32,008 bases of DNA from Actinobacteria bacterium 13_1_40CM_66_12 (GTDB lineage: Bacteria > Chloroflexota > Dormibacteria > Dormibacterales > Dormibacteraceae): contig MNEW01000026.1 in NCBI GenBank assembly GCA_001917895.1, forward strand, positions 1 to 32,008. Direction: 5' to 3'. Of this stretch, positions 7,331-14,987 are shown piece after piece. Numbering within the stretch: position 1 is the first letter of the stretch; each line of letters opens with the position of its first letter. The position numbers and the translations under genes are program-made. The notes under the pieces were generated by a model that worked only from the letters and a program-made list of their open reading frames with translations, ran no database searches and was not told the origin of the DNA.

Positions 7331-8248
7331 TTAGGCGGAGCGGCGCGCGGGTTTCGGCGATACGCCGCCGTCCGAATGTTCGGCGACCTGCTGCAGACGT
7401 CGCAGTCGATGGTTCACCGCCGACTTCGAAAGCTTCATCCGATTGGCCAGCTCGCCGAGGTTCAGCTCCGGGTTCGCGCTGCGCCAGCGCGCCATCTCGC
7501 GCAACGCCGGCGGTAGTCCGTCGAGCTTGCCGGTCGCTTCCAGACTTTCGATCGCGGCCGCCTGCCGCAAGCCGGATCCGATCGTCTTGCCTATGTTGGC
7601 GGTCTCGAAGTTGAGCCGGCGGTTGACCTCTCCGCTCACCTCGCGAATCACGCGCACGCTTTCGAACTCCATGACCGCACGGCTCGCGCCCATCCACGAC
7701 AGGAGCCGGACGATGCCGTCGCCGTCCTTCACGTAGACCACGTGCTGGCCGCTGCGTTCCATGACCCCGACCCTTGCACCGGCCGACTCGACCACCTCCC
7801 CGATCGCGGTCGCCCACGGCTCATTGGGCGCCACGAACTCGAGGTGGTAGCGAGCTGACGGCGTGTTGACAGAACCGCATCCCAGGAACAGGCCGCGGAG
7901 CATGGCCTTGCGATCGCAGGTGGCGTCGGGAACAACTCGCGCGGCGGCCTGGGTGAAGGCGGGCGTCAGGCCTGAGGGCAGTGCGAGCTCGATGAAGAAC
8001 GCCATGCGCTTCTTGGTCTTCACCGCCTGGTACTTGGCCTCCATGTGGCCGACCGAGCGGCCGAGCCTGACGACCTTTCGTGCGATGGCGTTTCGGAGCA
8101 GCGAGAAATAGGCCGCCCGCCCGCCCGGAACCGGAATCAGGCGGCCGCGCGCGCCGAAATAAATGCCCAGCAGCTCACTCAGCTGACAGCAGGGCCTGGC
8201 CGGCAGAAACCCGGCCATCTCGTTCTTGACATCGGCCGAGAACGAAAT
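7331..8248 (-). CDS. whiA: WhiA-family DNA-binding regulator, apparent ATT start
   Basis: WhiA combines a degenerate LAGLIDADG homing-endonuclease-like domain with a C-terminal helix-turn-helix. In streptomycetes it activates sporulation genes and in other Gram-positives it affects division and metabolism. Here the LAGLIDADG-like part includes CDRKAMLRGLFLGCGSVN, and the C-terminus has LNLGELANRMKLSKSAVNHR, the WhiA helix-turn-helix. The first standard start (ATG 8218) begins at MAGFLPARPCC. Extending upstream adds ISFSADVKNE, the conserved WhiA N-terminus (usually MSFSxDVKxEL). The codon at the expected methionine is ATT at 8248, eight bases behind GGAGG, giving 305 residues. whiA is usually next to rapZ and yvcK; here it sits directly upstream of gap, and those genes are not adjacent. 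Confidence 0.93.
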   Translation of the reverse strand: MSFSADVKNEMAGFLPARPCCQLSELLGIYFGARGRLIPVPGGRAAYFSLLRNAIARKVVRLGRSVGHMEAKYQAVKTKKRMAFFIELALPSGLTPAFTQAAARVVPDATCDRKAMLRGLFLGCGSVNTPSARYHLEFVAPNEPWATAIGEVVESAGARVGVMERSGQHVVYVKDGDGIVRLLSWMGASRAVMEFESVRVIREVSGEVNRRLNFETANIGKTIGSGLRQAAAIESLEATGKLDGLPPALREMARWRSANPELNLGELANRMKLSKSAVNHRLRRLQQVAEHSDGGVSPKPARRSA

Positions 8249-8256
8249 GCCAACTA

Positions 8257-8261
8257 CCTCC
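8257..8261 (-). promoter_or_regulatory. Shine-Dalgarno GGAGG deciding the whiA start
   Basis: On the minus strand GGAGG (inside the longer GGGGAGGT) lies eight bases upstream of the ATT codon at 8248-8246. It is far from the first standard start codon at 8218. No ATG, GTG or TTG lies in frame between this site and 8218, so its spacing supports initiation at ATT. Confidence 0.7.
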
Positions 8262-8303
8262 CCAGGGACTCTTTGTTGCCCTCGTCCCCCCCGCTAGTGG
8301 TAC

Positions 8304-9215
8304 TTGGTGCAGTCTACTGAGCCGGTGACGGCGCGCGCTTTCGGTAGCGATCTTCAGCCGCACACGCTGCTCGCGCTCTATCACACGATGGTCATGGCGC
8401 GCGCCATCGACCGCCGCCTCTGGGTGTTGCGCCGTCTCCAGAAGATGGATATTCCCGCTCGAGTCGCCGGCTTCGAAGTCGTCCAGGTCGCGGCCGCGGC
8501 AGCGTTGCGACCCGGCCGTGATTGGGTGTTGCCTTGTCAGCTCGACCTCGCCCTGTGTCTCGCGATGGGCACGTCCCCGCTCGACGTCATGCAGGGCAGG
8601 TTCGGCTCCAGGGCCGCGCGCGTTGTGACGACGCCGGCCGTTGCCGGACGCCACGTGCTACACGCCGCCGGCATCGCGTACGCCGATCAGGTCTCAGGTC
8701 GCGACGAAGTGACTCTTGTTTGCACGGATCGGGACGCCATCCAGGCCGGCGACTGGCACGAGGGCATCAACTTCGCCGGCGCCCACTCGCTGCCGCTCAT
8801 CTGCCTGGTGGAGGACCTTGCCAGCGCTCTCCCCCATGCCCACCACGGCGACGCATCGCCGGCCGCCCGGGCCGAGGGCTACGGGCTCGCCGCCGAGACG
8901 CTCGACGGCGGCGACTTCAATGCCGCGCTGGCCGCCTTTCAACGAGCCGTGGCGCGTGCGCGAGCAAAAGGCGGCGCGACACTGATTCATGCCTCGGTCG
9001 TCGAGATCACCTCGAGGGCGCCAGGTGGCGGGATGCGGCCGCCCGAGGAGCTCGAAGCGCTGGCCGGCCAGGACCCGATCGACCGGATGCGCCGCCGGCT
9101 GATGGCGGCAGGCGTCCTCGATGAAGCCGCGGACGAACAAGTCGGGCGCGAGTGCGCGAGCACCGTCGCCGCGGCGGTGGACAATGTGTGGTCGAGGGAT
9201 AAAGACGGTGGCTGA
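8304..9215 (+). CDS. Degenerate E1-alpha-like subunit of a 2-oxoacid dehydrogenase
   Basis: A 303-residue homologue of the E1 alpha subunit of pyruvate/branched-chain 2-oxoacid dehydrogenases. Family-like stretches are TMVMARAIDRRLW (residues 29-40), GDWHEGINFAGAHSLPLI (149-166), a C-terminal ARARAKGGATLIHASV, and QDPIDRMRRRL. The thiamine-diphosphate site is eroded. The GDG that begins the cofactor motif reads TDR at 141-143, the closing Asn-Asn pair reads Glu-Asp at 170-171, the YRD motif reads CQL at 78-80, and the histidine after the LIxxxxYR region is absent. The segment after residue 100 is about 17 residues shorter than family members. It may be a structural partner of the intact E1 beta, or a decaying gene. 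Start is TTG 8304 or GTG 8307; there is no clear ribosome site, so the mRNA could be leaderless. Confidence 0.8.
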   Translation: MVQSTEPVTARAFGSDLQPHTLLALYHTMVMARAIDRRLWVLRRLQKMDIPARVAGFEVVQVAAAAALRPGRDWVLPCQLDLALCLAMGTSPLDVMQGRFGSRAARVVTTPAVAGRHVLHAAGIAYADQVSGRDEVTLVCTDRDAIQAGDWHEGINFAGAHSLPLICLVEDLASALPHAHHGDASPAARAEGYGLAAETLDGGDFNAALAAFQRAVARARAKGGATLIHASVVEITSRAPGGGMRPPEELEALAGQDPIDRMRRRLMAAGVLDEAADEQVGRECASTVAAAVDNVWSRDKDGG

Positions 9216-10191
9216 GATGCGGATGATCGAGGCTGTGCGCGCGGCCATCAGCGAGGAGATGGAGCGCGACGAGCGCGTGCTCGTGATGGGCGAGGACGTC
9301 GGACGCAAGGGCGGGGTCTTCGGCGCCACGGATGGGCTGTATGCGAAGTTCGGCGAGGCACGCGTGCTCGACATGCCGCTCGCCGAGTCCGGCATCGTCG
9401 GCATTGCGATCGGCGCGGCGCTCAACGGTCTCATCCCGATCGCGGAGATCCAGTTCGCGGACTTCATCCACCCCGCGTTCGACCAGATCGTCAGCGAGGC
9501 CGCGCGCACGCGATATCGATCCAATGGAGACTGGTCTGTGCCCATTGTCATCCGCACGCCGTTCGGCGGAGGAGTGCATGGAGGCCTCTATCACTCGCAA
9601 TCGATAGAGGCGTTCTACGCGCACGTGCCTGGATTGAAGGTCGTGGTGCCGAGCATGCCGGCCGATGCGCACGGCTTGCTCAAGTCGGCGATCCGCGACC
9701 CGGACCCGGTCCTGTTCCTCGAACACAAGAAGGTATATCGGCTTGTCGCTGAGGAGATCCCCGACGGCGATCACCTCGTGCCGATCGGGCCCGCGATCGT
9801 ACGCCGTGAGGGGACCAAGCTGAGCTGTTTTGCCTGGGGCCTCATGACGCACTACTGCTTGCAGGCCGCCGAGCAGCTCGACGCCGAAGGCGTGAGCGTC
9901 GAGGTGGTCGACCTGCGATGTTTGGCGCCGCTCGACCGTGACACGATCCTCGAATCGGTTCGCAAGACCGGCAAGGCGATGATCGTTCACGAGGACAACA
10001 TCACCGGCGGGTTCGGGGGGGAAATCGCAGCCATCATCTCGGAGCATGCTTTCGACAGCCTCGACGGGCCTGTCGTCCGCGTCGCCGCGCCAGACATCCC
10101 GGCAATGCCGTTCAACACCCCGCAGGAGGAGTTCTTCATGCCCAGCCCTTCGAAGATCGCGGAGGCGATGAGGAAGCTTGCCGCGTACTAA
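9208..10191 (+). CDS. E1-beta subunit of a 2-oxoacid dehydrogenase (transketolase-like)
   Basis: A 327-residue beta subunit of the pyruvate/2-oxoisovalerate dehydrogenase type. It supplies the pyrimidine-binding half of the thiamine-diphosphate site. Visible motifs include VLVMGEDVGRKGGVFGAT with the cofactor-activating Glu29, AEIQFADFIHPAFDQIV, the active-site loop GGLYHSQSIEAFYAHVPG, and a C-terminal transketolase-type domain with VIVHEDNITGGFGGEIAA. All key positions I can check are intact, unlike the neighbouring alpha subunit. The GTG at 9208 overlaps the alpha-subunit stop by eight bases and has GAGG about ten bases upstream; ATG 9217 is an alternative. No lipoyl acyltransferase (E2) or E3 gene is in the window, so the complex it joins is unknown. 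Confidence 0.93.
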   Translation: MAEMRMIEAVRAAISEEMERDERVLVMGEDVGRKGGVFGATDGLYAKFGEARVLDMPLAESGIVGIAIGAALNGLIPIAEIQFADFIHPAFDQIVSEAARTRYRSNGDWSVPIVIRTPFGGGVHGGLYHSQSIEAFYAHVPGLKVVVPSMPADAHGLLKSAIRDPDPVLFLEHKKVYRLVAEEIPDGDHLVPIGPAIVRREGTKLSCFAWGLMTHYCLQAAEQLDAEGVSVEVVDLRCLAPLDRDTILESVRKTGKAMIVHEDNITGGFGGEIAAIISEHAFDSLDGPVVRVAAPDIPAMPFNTPQEEFFMPSPSKIAEAMRKLAAY

Positions 10192-11330
10192 GAAGAAGAC
10201 CCCGGCGAAAACGACGACTTTTCCGCAGGTCGGACCCGAGGAATATGCGGCGAGGCGCACAGCCGTGTGCGCGGGCATGGATGCCGCCGGCCTCGACGCG
10301 CTAGCCGTCTTCTACCCCGCCCGTATCGCGTACCTCACGGGTTTTCATCACATCCCGACCGAGCGGCCCATCGTCCTCATCCTCGGACCCAACGAGTACT
10401 CGGCCCTGGTCGTGCCGGCCGTCGAGAAGGAGCACGCGGAGTTGGTGCCGGGCATCGACCGCGTGGGCGTGTATTTCGAGTACCCGGGCGCCGAGCACCC
10501 GATGGAGCTGGTCGCCACCAAGCTGGTCGAGATCAATGCCAAGCCGAGGCGCACAGGTGCCGACAACGACGGGTACGCGCCGTACTGGGGTTACCGCGGA
10601 CCGCTGTTGAGCGACCTCACCGGCGAGCGTCCAGTCGACGCGGAGATGCTGGTCGAATCTCTTCGGCGAGTGAAATCGCCGACCGAGATCGCATGCATCC
10701 AGCTCAGTTGCGACTGGGCCGGGCGCGCACATCGCCGCATGCAGGGCGCGATCGTGACCGGAAAGACTGAGATGGAGTGCTACGCCCCAGCGGCCACCGA
10801 GACGCTATTCGAGATGGTCGCCGAGATGCCCGGATGGCGTCCGCGCGGCTTCAACGGCACGGGCATGGAGGCGATGTTCGTGGGCGGGCGATCGACCGCC
10901 ATGCCGCACGGATTCGTGATGGGTCACGGCATCCAGCCCGGCGATGTCCTCGTCAGCGGAGCGGGTGCAGACATCGACGGCTACCACAGCGAGCTCGAGC
11001 GGACGATGATCGTCGGCGCCCCAACCAAAGAGCAGGAGCGAGCGTTCGACGCGATGCTGGCGCTGCAGTCGCGCGCGTTCGAGGTCATGGCGCCGGGTGT
11101 TCCGGCGGGCGAGGTGGAGCTGGAATGCGTGCAGCTGGCCCGCGAGCTCGGGGTCGAGGGCTCGATCCGGCACCACGTCGGCGGGGATGGTGTTCACCGT
11201 CGAGCCGGGCGTCTACTTCCAGGAGCTGGGCGGCTTCCGCCATTCCGACACGGTGGTGATCACCGACAGCGGCTGCCGCTTGATGACGGACTACCCGCGA
11301 GAGCTGAAGGACCTCCTCATCCCGGCCTGA
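10178..11330 (+). pseudogene. M24-family Xaa-Pro peptidase-like gene with internal deletion and frameshift
   Basis: Homologous to the creatinase/aminopeptidase P (M24) family. An N-terminal creatinase-like domain (AGLDALAVFYPARIAYLTG) is followed by the pita-bread domain with the subfamily motif SGAGADIDGYHSELERTM, in which one usual metal aspartate is glycine and another glutamate. Frame one runs correctly to GSIRHHVGG near 11181. The C-terminal part, GMVFTVEPGVYFQELGG and FRHSDTVVIT, lies in the +1 frame and ends at TGA 11328-11330. Relatives have about 22 residues between HHVG and PGMVF, including the HGIGLEGHE metal-site region; those are missing. The loss therefore removes about 65-68 bases and the active-site histidine. 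The TTG start at 10178 overlaps E1-beta by 14 bases behind GAGGA. Probably inactive unless the assembly is wrong. Confidence 0.75.
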
Positions 11331-11376
11331 TTTCCCAACGTATGGATTCTCAGCCGATCGATTACGCTCGGATCCG

Positions 11377-13236
11377 ATGAGCCCGGACTCTGTTTCTCGC
11401 CGGGGCTCCCGCCCAGGCGACCTGCGCGTGGTTGTCCGGCGCCCCACCAAGATGCCCCGAACACTCGGCGCCCCTGCGTTGTTCGCGGCGTCTTACGGCA
11501 ACGTCGGCTCGAGCATCTACTACGCCCTCGGCGTAACCGCGGCGTTTGCGCTCGGCCTCACACCGCTCGCTTTGCTGCTGGCCGGAGGCATCTTCGTCAC
11601 CACTGCGCTGAACTACGCCGAAGGCACGGCTGCAATCCCGCATGCGGGCGGCAGCTCGAGCTTCGCGCGGCGGGCATTCAACGATCCCATTGGATTCTTA
11701 GTCGGTTGGGTCCAACTCCTCAACTACATGGCGACCGTGTCGATCTCGTCGTACTTCGCGATCAGCTACCTGGGTGTGTTTGGCAAATACGTGCCTCTCT
11801 TCCAGCAGTTGAAGGCGAACGAGTCGTGGCACGTCGGCGCGACCGTTGTGATGATCGCGTTCCTAATCGTGATCAACGTCATCGGCATCCAGGAGTCGAG
11901 CGCCCTGAACCTCGTGCTCGCCCTGGTGGATCTTGTCACCCAGTTCGCGCTGGTGATCCTCGGCCTCTACTTCCTGCTCAAGATCGACATCGTTCTGCAC
12001 AACATCCATTGGGGCATCGCTCCCACCTGGGGCAACTTCCTTGCGAGCGTCTCCATCGCGATGGTCACGTACACCGGCATCGAGACCATCTCAAACCTCT
12101 CCGAGGAGGCCAAGAATCCTGGGCGGTCTGTGCCTCGGGCGACCTACGCCGTAATCGTGGCGGTGCTGTTCGTCGCCGCGTTTCTACCGACCATCGGGCT
12201 GAGCGTCTTTCCTGTGCACCCGGACGCCCATGGGGGCTACATAACCGAGCTCGCCACAACCTGGAAGGCGGACCCTGTGGCGGGCATCGTTACGGGGTTC
12301 AGCAGAGTGTCAGGGACACTTGCGCTCTGGGCCGGGATCTGGGTGGGGTTCCTCGCGTTCACTATCCTGCTCATTGCGACCAATGCCGGGCTGATCGGCA
12401 TCTCCAGGCTGAGCTATTCACTCGCCGGGGCGGAGATGCTGCCGCGGCGGTTCGCCACTCTGCACCCGAAGTTCAAGACCCCCTACATCTCGATCATCGT
12501 CTTCGGAGTTCTGTCCGCGATGCTCGTGGTCGCTGGAATCCTGATCCATGCCAAGGTCATCGACCTCATGAGCGCGGTGTATTCGCTGGCGGCGACCTTC
12601 GCCTTCGCGTCGGCCCATCTTTCGGTGATGCGCCTGCGATTCATCGAGCCAGACCTCTATCGGCCGTATCGCATGCCGCTCAACATCAAATTTGGACGAG
12701 ACAGCGTACCGGTCCTTTCGCTAGTCGGAGCACTCGCCATCGGCACAGTCTTTACGCAGCTGCTGTTCCAGAACATATCCAACTCGACCTGGATCTACAT
12801 TGGTTGGTTGGCGCTGGGCGTCCTCAGCTACGTGCTGTACCGCATGTACAGCAAGCGGCCTTTGTGGGAACCGCTCGAGGTACCGCCGCCTCCCGACCGT
12901 GAGATCGAGCACCTGCCTCCCGAGCCGATGCCGCAGATCGCGCGCTACCGGCACGGGCGGCGCGAGCGCATCTCGGCGCACGTGGCGGCTGTCCGGCGCA
13001 CGCAACCCCGGCATCGCCGCACGTGGCGCGTCGGCTGGGAGCTGTACTGGAAGCGGCACGGCAACGTTCGAGGCGGCTTGATCGTGCTCGTGTTTGCGGC
13101 GGTCAGCGGCCTGGCGGTCGGCGTCGACCTCTCGCCCTTCGACCCATTCGGACCTGGAATAGGCTGGTCGCCTGGAATCGTCCTCGTGGCCTTGATCGCG
13201 GCTTATCTGCTCAACCGAGGGCATCAGGAGCAGTAA
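11377..13236 (+). CDS. APC-superfamily amino acid/polyamine permease with C-terminal extension
   Basis: A 619-residue transporter of the amino acid-polyamine-organocation superfamily. The first helix contains ASYGNVGSSIYYALG, the broken-helix GxG-like substrate site. About twelve hydrophobic segments follow to roughly residue 500, including SIAMVTYTGIETISNLSEEAKNP, the conserved helix-6 region and loop. Beyond this core is an extension: a Pro- and Glu-rich then Arg-rich stretch (about 500-575), and two more hydrophobic segments (LIVLVFAAVSGLAVGVDL and WSPGIVLVALIAAYLL). The ATG lies 46 bases after the M24 gene in the same direction. Substrate cannot be predicted. A peptidase followed by an amino acid permease would fit uptake or recycling of amino acids, but the peptidase is broken. 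Its last 26 bases overlap an endonuclease remnant on the other strand. Confidence 0.9.
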   Translation: MSPDSVSRRGSRPGDLRVVVRRPTKMPRTLGAPALFAASYGNVGSSIYYALGVTAAFALGLTPLALLLAGGIFVTTALNYAEGTAAIPHAGGSSSFARRAFNDPIGFLVGWVQLLNYMATVSISSYFAISYLGVFGKYVPLFQQLKANESWHVGATVVMIAFLIVINVIGIQESSALNLVLALVDLVTQFALVILGLYFLLKIDIVLHNIHWGIAPTWGNFLASVSIAMVTYTGIETISNLSEEAKNPGRSVPRATYAVIVAVLFVAAFLPTIGLSVFPVHPDAHGGYITELATTWKADPVAGIVTGFSRVSGTLALWAGIWVGFLAFTILLIATNAGLIGISRLSYSLAGAEMLPRRFATLHPKFKTPYISIIVFGVLSAMLVVAGILIHAKVIDLMSAVYSLAATFAFASAHLSVMRLRFIEPDLYRPYRMPLNIKFGRDSVPVLSLVGALAIGTVFTQLLFQNISNSTWIYIGWLALGVLSYVLYRMYSKRPLWEPLEVPPPPDREIEHLPPEPMPQIARYRHGRRERISAHVAAVRRTQPRHRRTWRVGWELYWKRHGNVRGGLIVLVFAAVSGLAVGVDLSPFDPFGPGIGWSPGIVLVALIAAYLLNRGHQEQ

Positions 13237-13381
13237 AGGTCGGTCCGCGGACGCGCCTCGCCAAGACGCGATCAGACGGGATGAATCTGACTTCTTCGTC
13301 GACTTTGATCACCTGCCAACCGCCCTCGTGTACGAGTCGGTGGTGGTAATAGCAGAGAGCTACTCCCTCTTCCCAGTCCGT
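13211..13381 (-). pseudogene. C-terminal remnant of a DUF222/13E12-type HNH endonuclease
   Basis: Between the convergent permease and epimerase genes, the minus strand carries a 56-codon open stretch ending in TGA at 13211-13213. It contains ALCYYHHRLVHEGGWQV, the hallmark end of the HNH nuclease motif in DUF222 (13E12 repeat) proteins. There the Cys and His-His residues belong to the zinc/nuclease centre and HEGGW follows. Nothing upstream in this frame resembles the rest of the family: the epimerase gene occupies that DNA and no start codon is evident. The full proteins are several hundred residues long and occur as repeated, mobile-like genes in actinobacteria. This is the tail of a lost copy, left at the edge of the plus-strand accessory block. 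Confidence 0.7.
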
Positions 13382-14316
13382 TCTCGCACCAAGGCCAGCT
13401 CCCCGGGCCGGTTGGCATAGCCCGGATGAGATGGCCGGGCCACCCGATACCAGGCGAGCGTCTCCGCCAGTGCATCCTCCAGCGCAGAGGGCTCAAAACC
13501 CAGCTCGCGCCGGGCACGGTCGAGGTCATACCCGGCCGAGCGACGCGGATCCGGCCCGTACGGGCTGGCGTCCGGCGGCAGGTCGGCAAACGGAATCGGG
13601 TGGAGCCGAGCCCGCACGCCCATTGCGCCCGCGATGCCCTCGATCAGATCTCGCAAGGTCACTCCTTCGAACGCGGCGTTGTACGCCTTACGAGTCGTGG
13701 TCTTGCGCAGGTCGCAGGCCAGGGCGCACGCGAAGCCTATGTCTTTGACCCACGCCAGTCCCGCCTGGCGCTCATACGATTCCTCGGGCACGAGCAGCGG
13801 GCCGCCGTCCGCGACGCGTTGGATGTAGGCCGCGATCCTCAGCGTGTGGTCGGCGGGGCCGAAAACGGCGGGCGGGCGCACGACAGTCCATGGAAAGTCG
13901 CGCGTGCGCGCGAGCATCGTCTCGCACCAGCGCTTGCCCTCCAGGTAATCCAGCGATTCCGGTGGTTCGCCCTCGAGCGGCACGAAGTCTCCCTCGCTGG
14001 CGCGCTTGCCGTGAAGATTCGGATACACCCCGGTGGAGATGAACACGTAGCGCTCGCCCTTGAAGTTCCGGGCCACCGCCGACACCTCGTCGGGCCGGTA
14101 GCACGCTAGGTCCAAGAGCACGTCGGGCCGCACAGTTTCCAGAGTGCGGCGCAGCTGGTCCTCGTCTGTGCGATCGAGTGCGACATAGCTCGTGAAGGTG
14201 CCGTACGGCCTCTCCTTGCGGCCGGCCGCGATCGTCTCGACGCCGCGCCGCATCAGCTCCTTGCAAGCCGCAGTCCCGACGAACCCGGCGCCGCCGATGA
14301 CCAGCGCTCTGGTCAA
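13360..14316 (-). CDS. NAD-dependent epimerase/dehydratase family protein
   Basis: A 318-residue extended-SDR protein. The nucleotide-binding motif GGAGFVGTAACKEL is at residues 8-21. VLLDLACYRPDEV and YVFISTGVYPN follow, matching the strand before and the strand carrying the catalytic Ser/Thr. The expected YxxxK is replaced by YLEGKRWCE, which still supplies Tyr and Lys spaced Y-x3-K. The C-terminal half (GVTLRDLIEGIAGAMG, DPRRSAGYDLDRARRELGFEP) is typical of NAD-dependent epimerases that act on nucleotide sugars or RNA-binding relatives. Substrate is unknown. The TTG start overlaps the rapZ-like stop as TTGA, so translation is coupled to that gene. In the common cluster yvcK would occupy this position. 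Confidence 0.88.
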   Translation of the reverse strand: MTRALVIGGAGFVGTAACKELMRRGVETIAAGRKERPYGTFTSYVALDRTDEDQLRRTLETVRPDVLLDLACYRPDEVSAVARNFKGERYVFISTGVYPNLHGKRASEGDFVPLEGEPPESLDYLEGKRWCETMLARTRDFPWTVVRPPAVFGPADHTLRIAAYIQRVADGGPLLVPEESYERQAGLAWVKDIGFACALACDLRKTTTRKAYNAAFEGVTLRDLIEGIAGAMGVRARLHPIPFADLPPDASPYGPDPRRSAGYDLDRARRELGFEPSALEDALAETLAWYRVARPSHPGYANRPGELALVRERTGKRE

Positions 14317-14987
14317 TCCAGGTCCCGCGGTGTGAATTCGACGTCGACACCCTCAAGGCGCTCGAGGCGTCCCGCCATCTCTTTCGCCATGGCCACGGAA
14401 CGGTGCCGCCCGCCCGTGCAGCCGAACGCCACGATCAGCTGCGACCGCCCGCGCTCCCGGTAATGAGGCAGGGCGTCTGTCAGGGTTCGCTCCAGGTTGT
14501 CGAGGAGGTCTTGGGCAGCCTGCTGGCCGACCACGAAATCGCGCACGCGCGGATCCCGGCCGTCGAGCGGTCGCAGCTCGTCCACCCAGTAAGGGTTGTC
14601 CAGCAGCCGAACGTCCACGACCCATGCCGCGCCATCGGGAATGCCGCGCTTGTAACCGAAGGCCAGGCACGTGATGAGCATCCGCTCGCGCGACTTGAGC
14701 TGCTGTGCAAGCTCGCGCAGCTGCGCGATGTCGACCCGATGGTGGGCGCGGTCGTGGCTGCCGCCCCGCTTGCCGTCGTCCGACCCGACGTGCACGAGCA
14801 CGTACCGGATGCCGCGAGAATCCGCGTCCCGCAGAACGACGGCGCTGTCACCGGTGAGCGCTAGCACCGCATCGGAGTCGTCGTATGGCGAAAGCCACCG
14901 CGCCAGCTGGAATCCGGTGTCGATAAACACGCCCACGGCCTCATCGAGCTGCGGCTTTGTTGTGCCGCCCACAATCACGAGCGTCAT
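14313..14987 (-). CDS. rapZ: RapZ-like protein with degenerate N-terminal P-loop
   Basis: The C-terminal half (residues 105-224) matches the RapZ/YvcJ C-terminal domain. It has LAFGYKRGIP, DVRLLDNPYWVDELRPLDGRD (125-145) and GCTGGRHRSVAMA (189-201), the last being the family hallmark. RapZ regulates amino-sugar metabolism in enterobacteria by steering RNA decay; Gram-positive homologues act with YvcK. The N-terminus of RapZ normally carries GxSGAGKS. Here the equivalent stretch reads IVGGTTKPQLDEAVGVFIDTG, with no Walker lysine-serine, and the N-terminal domain is about 60 residues shorter than usual (224 against roughly 285). The protein is therefore unlikely to bind ATP there. The ATG overlaps the uvrC stop as ATGA, and its own stop overlaps the epimerase start. 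yvcK is not beside it. Confidence 0.88.
   Translation of the reverse strand: MTLVIVGGTTKPQLDEAVGVFIDTGFQLARWLSPYDDSDAVLALTGDSAVVLRDADSRGIRYVLVHVGSDDGKRGGSHDRAHHRVDIAQLRELAQQLKSRERMLITCLAFGYKRGIPDGAAWVVDVRLLDNPYWVDELRPLDGRDPRVRDFVVGQQAAQDLLDNLERTLTDALPHYRERGRSQLIVAFGCTGGRHRSVAMAKEMAGRLERLEGVDVEFTPRDLD

Noticed and set aside
9007..10278. Minus-strand open frame of 423 codons opposite E1-beta
   Set aside because: E1-beta on the plus strand matches its family end to end; the antisense translation shows no domain.
11331..11380. Continuation of M24 frame one to 11380
   Set aside because: After 11181 frame one loses all family resemblance, while the +1 frame matches the family to its TGA at 11330. 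The tail is a read-through of the wrong frame.
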